Part shown: in pieces, positions 9,601 to 13,114 of the stretch
How positions within the stretch are numbered: the first letter of the stretch is position 1
Layout: each line of letters starts with the position of its first letter
Origin: CAYRFU01 sp964423525
GTDB taxonomy: Bacteria; Vulcanimicrobiota; Xenobia; Xenobiales; JADMJV01
Length of the DNA stretch: 13,114 nt
Reading direction: 5' to 3'
Assembly (NCBI GenBank): GCA_964423525.1
Contig: CAYRFU010000207.1
Location: 1 to 13,114, forward strand
Made by a program: the position numbers and the translations under genes
The notes under the pieces: generated by a model
Seen by the model: only the letters and a program-made list of their open reading frames with translations
What the model was told of the DNA's origin: nothing
The model's database searches: none

Positions 9601-10213
9601 TGATTGGACCCGACCCGAGAACGGTAAGAACCCCAAGCTGGCTCGGGCTCGTCAGCTGCGCCTCATTCCCCTCACCGAAGGTCGTCTGGCCAGTCTGGAG
9701 ACGCTTTTTTCTCAGTGGACCGAGCATCAACGCCTGGTTTACGCCGAACCCGATGAAACCCCGCGAGCCCTCCACGACCTGGTGATGGTGGTCGAGCCCG
9801 ACCTGAGAAAGGCGCTCGAAAGGCTCTTTGAGACGAAGCTGGTGCACTGGTCTCAGATTCCCCCTCCCAAGCCGGAGGAGGCGGTCCTCGAGGCTTTGCG
9901 AGCCGAGTTTCAGCTGCTCGACGACCGGGGCGACTTTGGTCTGAACAAACAGGTGTTGGATAGGATTCACTTCGGGCCCACCCCGTCAGGCACGTTTTGT
10001 GACTGTGACGAGCTGTTAGAGCCGGTGCTCAATCCTGACCACCCAGTGGTCTCTCGCCTGGCCGTCTCCGACGAGTTTCACCCGGCCGACCTCTACCTGG
10101 TCATGTCGGGCCTCTACAGCGTCATCAACCGAGCTGATCCAGACCTTTATGACCGTCAGGAGCGGGCCTTCCACGCCCACATCCTGGAAACATTAGTGGG
10201 CAACGGTGCGTGA
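3614..10213 (+). CDS. Giant 2199-residue protein: degenerate Hsp90/GHKL-like N-terminus plus nine ~200-residue repeats
   Basis: I know no named gene for this. The GTG start is fixed by an in-frame TAA directly upstream. Residues about 25-130 resemble a GHKL/Hsp90 nucleotide-binding fold: helix DPHEYACHFLAAAVLAQA, strand-turn FECDGQTL (D74-G75) where DxGxG is expected, then LRELAIGLNAAL (102-113). The N-box Asn is absent, so ATPase activity is doubtful. Around residues 274-284 LPKNVSQSELV recalls the Hsp90 middle-domain loop LPLNVSRE, with Gln for the catalytic Arg. From about residue 339 a module recurs nine times (listed as a separate repeat feature). The C-terminus has LNPDHPVV (2139-2146) and a helical tail, VMSGLYSVINRADPDLYDRQ. 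No signal peptide or transmembrane segment is seen, so it is probably cytosolic. The plan resembles sacsin-like giant chaperones. It lies between a PilZ and a PLP-enzyme gene. The ORF is certain; an Hsp90-like origin is likely; the function is unknown. Confidence 0.9.
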   Translation: MPAKLQDFLQEFGGEVDSSGAFTLDAKKARQKMKRFQLADPHEYACHFLAAAVLAQASQVAVHCDADDLIFECDGQTLGRVELEQVFSSLLAGFENDQTRLLRELAIGLNAALGFSPAYIHLDSGGHRLALTEGSEKLSQEPREGGGFRIHVRQRASWRTLVRFYKKFEGLLPEAASLVERSVWAPVQLRVNQQAREAPESLGQQLVGLRWYHPDHQLTLPQLEAPVVLEQAPPGPYTGLLLLGPSRGCDLVLDGLTYSVKLDLPMKAIVGCRLPKNVSQSELVESPALESLKSHLKEAFQGMVRALGQAFEDLTLTQKGSARQSLWNALFLDPELASIRFLETPWGTPLSWEEVKEYQARHGRILYSEKTWDCPPLDPLPVLKVNREQKRDLLGLTLEEADHLYQEAVTAALNQAAWRERPERLPATQVPCIGKVPILEGKGELGLAVRQEFAEDETVVEFLKDRRYLGRRSYQLGLAGLVATVEPEKVTPNRLWDGVDDGCLSISQVGGGLRRGLKELCQVLDSKGPLGDPARERRRTNFLVQCRAEGIGFPEGPIFPLVQGGYATFEQLDPLVVTHSGLPVCTTEFSVPPLDFPLVLVDHGNRRALVRIFGHLRSFLAEARLAESSKQARRRFLATPVREVKAEGADPVLALSDPPGEIGLTSVRFPAQVTLYREQRLVETLTCPQLPDGLVAAINDDELELSDDWKRVVRGPKLNRLLERLGAAVGPLYRLSPDHYRGLLDKSRLEDHPWLGEELRFDTVTGGSRTLAEVMTEETVAYLDRGKSWPADYPVLSLTLEDRALLEGLGCVLRSAENVYQRYLNRQKFLTSPPAAVEIPEGLYRMSLTNGEAVINGQGRPSLVVTVLLEERLLCRWTLPFPLSVVAWTEVGEDSVRDDFREVSDPSGLHLRVEVEVQQGVLTAPLEQRPDLLESLVMLISDGRRFSDPASLRELQDRPLFPLNGGGRATLRGLLTHSKEQGRLYYLTTPQPVAPEGPVLLLPQASVSTFRRLFSGLVDAAPLVLELRKKKELLSRPVVPLELPPEDYQARHQTSLIRMGLILEEKAALEVTVLYRGRELTHWSLACPLPVRAVVEVGDQILNSDLSDLRFTSLVKKQLRVAVDELLLSYVGQEREPDERLWDYLGSLFGTVPRLRELGPWSKLPLLRLAGGGRWSLEEARARVRQDQPLVYVLDDALVEPDDPPLLLLSEPALRFLNRLFGLGRLKDFGPRLQARQEFWRRPVVKRPELGRPDAFYKLERKEGVVGIWERGVSVSQAIVYHQGRLLVRRHFSFPILVHLAVESEELRPDPQMMDIEEPQRAEELFAAWALQAVVSMASEFPDWEPDRAERGRRLVATVLAAEPATLTNKVRTSNPHLRTLARVPLIPLLGGSLVSLRDLFKIRKENQTLDYLADDPEVEPEPGEQVLLLSSFWLSFVAGLAPKSLRDVRQQFTQRVRAQKLLADRPGNDFELPSREYLAVHKTDTMLVGLLDQQIGVSRLVITSRHRRVCLLELFLEPLVAEATVERPEIQLDEQLNLVRDKAIERLETKVARVAEELVFDLCRGSELPTYYLGQLMAHSQTPQRLQRRLEDVPLFQDWQGKPLSARQVRSGPRHEGRLVYLEAVPEAASGLLESFSYSRVPVLEPHQRRWLGEEEFHSLRGEFEARQRLLQEPAGEPLDPTGLQLAPLSGVEGQMMLLMEEESWLEFRWKGRSLGRFSWSGDSVPSASVVELDQAEAPKHLKTWRERLESQALRRAEREIQADGDYSRWLGRRLLDFDKVPSRLQNWFENEPLFKGRGRRYSLVQMKQAGGRLLCLTPEARLGRSLQSQAEAVLEDLEVVYLTPAQMGRFDFEDGLGRWRQLAQGAINRAQASPLPNSWQDGFPDRTILVQLEIQPPWSGRLALATGPSLVRVGVEDRLVETMEIHPELGLIGWLSGDLQADSEWSGLESESRRAVEMLLRVKARQLLVLFLDQFPEPESPLFEVGRDLVLRSFDWTRPENGKNPKLARARQLRLIPLTEGRLASLETLFSQWTEHQRLVYAEPDETPRALHDLVMVVEPDLRKALERLFETKLVHWSQIPPPKPEEAVLEALRAEFQLLDDRGDFGLNKQVLDRIHFGPTPSGTFCDCDELLEPVLNPDHPVVSRLAVSDEFHPADLYLVMSGLYSVINRADPDLYDRQERAFHAHILETLVGNGA
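4628..9870 (+). repeat. Nine tandem, highly diverged protein modules within the giant gene
   Basis: The core of each module is roughly [P]-L-[FIL]-P-L-x(2)-GG-x(3)-S-L-x-E-L, then a strand such as GRLVY, a strand such as VLLL, and a helix ending in RLFG. Cores begin near residues 339, 557, 752, 959, 1165, 1385, 1595, 1794 and 2016 (nucleotides 4628, 5282, 5867, 6488, 7106, 7766, 8396, 8993 and 9659), so intervals are 195-222 residues. Clear examples are PLFPLNGGGRATLRGLL (959), PLLRLAGGGRWSLEEAR (1165), PLIPLLGGSLVSLRDLF (1385) and LIPLTEGRLASLETLF (near 2017). Between cores is a beta-rich segment in which a strand like VTVLYRGREL leads to CPLPVRAVVE, preceded by a helix such as RKKKELLSRP. 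DNA identity between copies is low, so this is an ancient duplication. The end coordinate is approximate. Confidence 0.75.
7123..7131 (+). repeat. G9 homopolymer tract inside the giant gene
   Basis: Nine consecutive G bases encode part of the AGGG turn of the fifth module core. The frame remains open and the module pattern continues downstream, so the count as printed is probably correct. The tract is a potential slippage or sequencing-error site. Runs of seven G also occur in the PilZ and aminotransferase-family genes. Confidence 0.6.
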
Positions 10214-11318
10214 GCATTGGAGTCTTGACCCCGAGGTGGTCTTTCTCAACCATGGCTCTTTCGGGGCCTGCCCAACCCGGATTCTTGAGCTTCAACAAGA
10301 GCTACGAACTCAGCTAGAACGCCACCCCGTCGACTTTCTCGCCTTTCAGGCGCCTCGTTTATTGGACCAGGCCCGCCAAGCTTGTGCCGATTTCGTGGGC
10401 GCCAGGCCCCAGAATTTTGTTTTCGTCCCCAATGCGACCACCGGAGTGAACGCCGTGCTTCGCTCGTTCCCTTTTCGTTGTGGCGACGGGTTACTGGTGA
10501 CGGACCACGGCTATCCGGCTTGCCGTAACCTGGTGGATTATGTCGCAAACCGCTACCGTCTCGAGATTCAGCTGGCCCAGGTCCCCTTTCCTTTGGCGTC
10601 TCCGGACCAGGTCGTTGAGGCGGTTCTGGCAGCTACCGGGCCCTCGACTCGACTGGCCCTTCTAGACCACGTCACCAGTCCCACCGGCTTGGTTTTCCCC
10701 GTTCAGGAATTGACCGAGGCGCTTTCTGAACGCGGCGTGACGGTTTTCGTTGACGGGGCCCACGGTCCCGGCATGCTTGAGCTTCAACTGGAGCAATGGA
10801 AAGGTCTCGGTTACTATACAGGCAATTTCCACAAGTGGTGCTGCGCCCCTAAAGGAGCGGCTTTCCTGTGGGTTTGTCCTGGACTTCAAAGCGATTGTCA
10901 GCCAGCTGTCATCAGTCACGGCTATCGGCCTCGACCGGGTCGTTCCGCTTTTTGCGAAGGCTTTGATTGGGGCCCGACCTTTGACCCGACGGCCTGGCTC
11001 TGCGTCCCCGAGGCCCTGACCCATCTGGCCGATTTGAGCGGAGGTTGGCCCGCTCTTCGGAGGGGGTGTCGAGAGCTTCTTCTAGAGGGTCGAAACCTGG
11101 TGGCCACCGCCCTCGGGGTCAGACCTCCGGCTCCCGACTCGATGATCGGGCTGCTGGCCACTCTCCCCTTACCGGCGGGCCGTTTGGGTGACCCTCTTAG
11201 GGACTTTGACCTCAAGATTCAGGAGTGGCCCGAAGGGGGGGATCGCTGGCTTCGTCTTTCGGCTTTTCTATACAATGGGAGGGTTGACTACCAGCGTCTG
11301 GCAAGTCTGTTTACATAA
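10206..11318 (+). CDS. Class V PLP-dependent enzyme, isopenicillin-N-epimerase/EgtE-like
   Basis: This 370-residue cytosolic PLP enzyme of fold type I has a GTG start that overlaps the end of the giant gene by 8 bases, implying translational coupling. The N-terminal FLNHGSFGACP (13-23) is typical of the isopenicillin N epimerase group. NATTG (76-80) forms the phosphate-binding region. D154 lies in LDHVTSPTG. D183 and H186 in VDGAHGPG fit the pyridine-nitrogen Asp and the stacking region. K210 in GNFHKW is the expected Schiff-base lysine. WGPTFDPTAWLCVPEAL matches the WTGTxDxxAWLxxPxAL segment of the family. Length is normal and the catalytic residues seem intact. Members include CefD epimerase, the ergothioneine C-S lyase EgtE and cysteine-desulfurase-like enzymes; the substrate cannot be read from sequence, and no ergothioneine or beta-lactam gene is nearby. 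Its tight coupling to the giant gene is the only contextual clue. Confidence 0.9.
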   Translation: MREHWSLDPEVVFLNHGSFGACPTRILELQQELRTQLERHPVDFLAFQAPRLLDQARQACADFVGARPQNFVFVPNATTGVNAVLRSFPFRCGDGLLVTDHGYPACRNLVDYVANRYRLEIQLAQVPFPLASPDQVVEAVLAATGPSTRLALLDHVTSPTGLVFPVQELTEALSERGVTVFVDGAHGPGMLELQLEQWKGLGYYTGNFHKWCCAPKGAAFLWVCPGLQSDCQPAVISHGYRPRPGRSAFCEGFDWGPTFDPTAWLCVPEALTHLADLSGGWPALRRGCRELLLEGRNLVATALGVRPPAPDSMIGLLATLPLPAGRLGDPLRDFDLKIQEWPEGGDRWLRLSAFLYNGRVDYQRLASLFT

Positions 11319-11389
11319 CATCAAGATTTGGGCAATAACTTGTTCATATTCAGGGGCCAGTCTATGAGAACTTTTCCATACCCCCGGGT

Positions 11390-11395
11390 TATGAT
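11390..11395 (+). promoter_or_regulatory. Candidate -10 element (TATGAT) before the histidine kinase gene
   Basis: TATGAT matches five of six bases of the bacterial -10 consensus and lies 29 bases before the chosen ATG. No good -35 is found at 16-18 bases upstream. The surrounding 105-bp gap is noticeably AT-richer than the genes, which suits a promoter, but this remains weak. Confidence 0.3.
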
Positions 11396-11409
11396 AGTGG
11401 CAGAACTAG

Positions 11410-11415
11410 AAAGGA
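11410..11415 (+). promoter_or_regulatory. Ribosome binding site (AAAGGA) deciding the kinase start
   Basis: AAAGGA ends eight bases before ATG at 11424. Upstream in-frame candidates (TTG 11328, ATG 11364, ATG 11391) lack comparable sites. The peptide before 11424 also shows no domain-like character, so 11424 is preferred. Confidence 0.65.
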
Positions 11416-11423
11416 CTACCCCG

Positions 11424-12164
11424 ATGGCAGCCGACCGTCTCCAACTGATGGAGAACCAGGTAGAAAAACAACGTCACCAAGAGCGACTCGCCCTGGTCGG
11501 CCAGCTCACCGCCGGTGTTGTCCACGATGCTCGTAACCTACTCTGCAATCTCAACTTGTCGGTTGACCGACTGGAAATGATGATGCCGGAGACCGATGAC
11601 GAAACTCGGACCGGCATGGATCGCCTCCACACCCTGGTCAAAGACCTCGATAACTTGTTCGAATCGGTTTTGTCGATGTCGCGCAACCGATCGTGCTCGA
11701 AGATGGTCGAGATGGCCAGATTTGTGGAAGGCTGCCTTAACCTGGTGCGACCTACCGCACGAGGCTTTGGCGTCAAAACGTTGACCTCCGTTCCGGAAGG
11801 GCTCTGGGCCCAAATGGTTCCGGGCGAGATGTGCCAGGTGGTCTGCAATCTGATTCTTAACGCCTGCGAAGCCCTAGAAGACCAAGAGTATCAGGGCTAC
11901 GTGGCCATCGAGGTGAGCCAGCAGGCGGGGTCGGTGACCCTCTCGGTGATCGACAACGGTCCTGGGGTCCCGGAAGACTCGCGTGAGTTGATTTTTGAAG
12001 CTTTTCACACGACCAAGTCTCAAGGTACGGGGCTTGGCCTCTGGAACTCCCAGCGTATCGTCAACGAACATGGCGGCAGACTGGAGTTTGAGCCCGCTCC
12101 CAGCGGTGGAGCGCGCTTCACCATCACGCTTCCAGTCCCGGAGGTCCAGGGAGCCGTCGCCTGA
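11424..12164 (+). CDS. Soluble two-component sensor histidine kinase
   Basis: This protein has 246 residues from the ATG chosen by its AAAGGA site; the open frame extends upstream to TTG 11328 (278 residues). Residues 1-25 are charged and probably coiled coil. The dimerisation/phosphoacceptor helix holds the H-box at VVHDARNLL, with H34 the phosphorylated residue and Asp in place of the usual Glu after it. The catalytic domain has an N-box at NLILNACEAL (142-151, N146), G1 at DNGPG (177-181), an F-box around FEAFHTTKSQ and G2 at GTGLGL (201-206). All ATP-binding motifs are intact, so it should be active. There is no transmembrane segment, PAS/GAF domain or receiver, so its input must come from a partner protein, perhaps a neighbour. 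No response regulator is visible. It lies 105 bases after the PLP-enzyme gene and may be separately transcribed. Its last 41 bases overlap the convergent helicase-nuclease gene. Confidence 0.9.
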   Translation: MAADRLQLMENQVEKQRHQERLALVGQLTAGVVHDARNLLCNLNLSVDRLEMMMPETDDETRTGMDRLHTLVKDLDNLFESVLSMSRNRSCSKMVEMARFVEGCLNLVRPTARGFGVKTLTSVPEGLWAQMVPGEMCQVVCNLILNACEALEDQEYQGYVAIEVSQQAGSVTLSVIDNGPGVPEDSRELIFEAFHTTKSQGTGLGLWNSQRIVNEHGGRLEFEPAPSGGARFTITLPVPEVQGAVA

Positions 12165-13114
12165 CATCGTCACTCAGGCGTTGATGTCCCAGGCTGTAGA
12201 GACCGGTATAGAAAGCTTCTTCATCCGTGAGTTGGGCCCAATGGGTAGCGTATTTCTCTAGCTGGTGACTGTATCGGTCAACCATCTCCTCGAGCTGCTG
12301 GCCATCGGATTTGTAGTCAACAATCTCCCAGCCGTGCTCGCTCTCCATCACCAAGTCGATCACCCCGAATAGGAGACGACCGGGCCCTGGTTGTAAGCCG
12401 AACGGTAGCTCGACTAGCCGTTGCCGGCTGGCCACGACTTTCTTCCAGAAAGCGGTCTGACGCAACTGTTCAAGGGTTTCCAAAGCCCGAGGGATCAGCT
12501 CTTTCAGGTCGGGTTCCTCGAGACAAAACCAATTGGCAAGTCGGAGCAAACCGTCCCTCTGGAGGTCGGGGGAAAGAGCCAGCTGTTCGAGCAGGCGGTG
12601 GAGAAGTGTGCCCCAGGCGGCTCCAAGTCCTCGCGACAGTGAGGGCTCAAGCCCCTCGGGTTTGGCGGTCACTGAGGTTCGCTGCCAGGATGGCGCTCGG
12701 GCTAGTTCTCGCTGTTGAGCCAGCCGGTCGCGGAACGGCTCGATTCCACTCTCGTCTAAGGCTGCTTGGGGCGGCTCGGCACGGACTTTATCGAGTTCAG
12801 CCCCCGCCGGGAGAAACGGTTCCAGTAGGCGCCACGGACGTTTCTCCTGGTAGCCCTCGCCGCCCCATCGAGCTACGATCAGTTCTTGCTGAGCTCGAGT
12901 GGTTGCCACATAAAGGAGACGCTTGCGTTCTTCGGTGAGAAACCTAAGCTCTTGCTCCTGGTGCTGTTTCCAGCCTGGCGGTTGGGCGATCGTTCGATAG
13001 CCGTGAACGAAACGACAGAAACCCACCACCTGCTCTCCCTGGCGGACCACTCGATGATGGCAGTTGAGACCAGTTCCCCCCGTGGGCGCCAGAAGCATCA
13101 CCACCTTGCCCTCC
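12124..13114 (-). CDS. C-terminal part of AddA/RecB-like helicase-nuclease (5' end beyond window)
   Basis: The gene is cut by the right edge; about 330 C-terminal residues are visible and the true start lies outside. Numbered from the GTG at 13104, EERKRLLYVATTRA (58-71) is UvrD-family helicase motif VI with its ATP-contacting arginine. KVVMLLAPT, just before, resembles the strand after the motif V region. The rest is a PD-(D/E)xK nuclease domain of the RecB/AddA type: GTLLHRLLEQ with H169, LVELPF with E232, GVIDLV with D250, VDYKSD with D263 and K265, and YSHQLEKY with Q281. All catalytic residues are present. There is no Cys cluster for the 4Fe-4S site of AddB, so AddA or a RecB-like subunit fits best. 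Such enzymes resect double-strand breaks for recombination. It is unlikely to belong functionally with the plus-strand cluster, which it faces tail to tail. Confidence 0.92.
   Translation of the reverse strand, partial: EGKVVMLLAPTGGTGLNCHHRVVRQGEQVVGFCRFVHGYRTIAQPPGWKQHQEQELRFLTEERKRLLYVATTRAQQELIVARWGGEGYQEKRPWRLLEPFLPAGAELDKVRAEPPQAALDESGIEPFRDRLAQQRELARAPSWQRTSVTAKPEGLEPSLSRGLGAAWGTLLHRLLEQLALSPDLQRDGLLRLANWFCLEEPDLKELIPRALETLEQLRQTAFWKKVVASRQRLVELPFGLQPGPGRLLFGVIDLVMESEHGWEIVDYKSDGQQLEEMVDRYSHQLEKYATHWAQLTDEEAFYTGLYSLGHQRLSDDVRRRLPGPPGLEA

Noticed and set aside
10662..11215. Minus-strand open frames antisense to the PLP enzyme
   Set aside because: The sense frame has a complete set of catalytic motifs. 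The antisense peptides are arginine- and proline-rich shadows without initiation signals.
11328..11423. Longer kinase N-terminus from the TTG at 11328
   Set aside because: There is no ribosome site for the TTG, whereas AAAGGA precedes ATG 11424. The region is AT-rich with a possible -10 element, which suits non-coding leader DNA.

Overview
This window is GC-rich bacterial DNA carrying tightly packed genes with Shine-Dalgarno leaders and frequent GTG/TTG starts. A 10-base N run shows that it is a scaffolded draft, probably metagenomic, assembly. The sequence does not place the organism. The gene style (PilZ and TerB proteins, a kinase-like/GNAT fusion, very large Hsp90-like repeat proteins, AddA-type recombination) would suit a free-living bacterium from a poorly characterised or myxobacteria-like lineage, but that is a low-confidence inference.

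Layout. At the left edge is the 5' part of a small glycine-rich protein gene on the minus strand (1-236). It is followed by a minus-strand gene (375-1972) encoding an RsbW-type histidine-kinase-like ATPase domain fused to a GNAT acetyltransferase. That gene is split by an assembly fault: the N gap plus about 154 bp of foreign sequence encoding part of a bacterial Ig-like domain. Removing exactly 170 bp (1173-1342), joined at the shared hexamer CACCGC, restores one 475-codon frame.

A 124-bp divergent intergenic region leads into a plus-strand gene cluster that looks like an operon: a TerB-like protein (2097-2462), a PilZ-domain protein with an extra C-terminal domain and Cys cluster (2476-3588), a 2199-residue protein (3614-10213), and a class V PLP enzyme of the isopenicillin-N-epimerase/EgtE type (10206-11318, overlapping the previous gene by 8 bp). 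A soluble histidine kinase (about 11424-12164) follows after 105 bp, possibly from its own promoter. It overlaps, tail to tail by 41 bp, the C-terminal part of an AddA/RecB-like helicase-nuclease on the minus strand (12124 to the right edge).

The most interesting object is the 2199-residue protein. Its N-terminal ~300 residues resemble a degenerate Hsp90/GHKL ATPase. The rest is nine diverged copies of a ~195-222-residue module, an architecture reminiscent of sacsin-type giant chaperones. Its linkage to a PilZ (cyclic-di-GMP type) protein and a TerB-like protein suggests a signal-responsive large protein machine, but the function is unknown.

No RNA genes, transposons, CRISPR arrays or strong terminators were seen. 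No gene-free stretch exceeds 300 bp; the longest (237-374, 138 bp) holds only a short palindrome.
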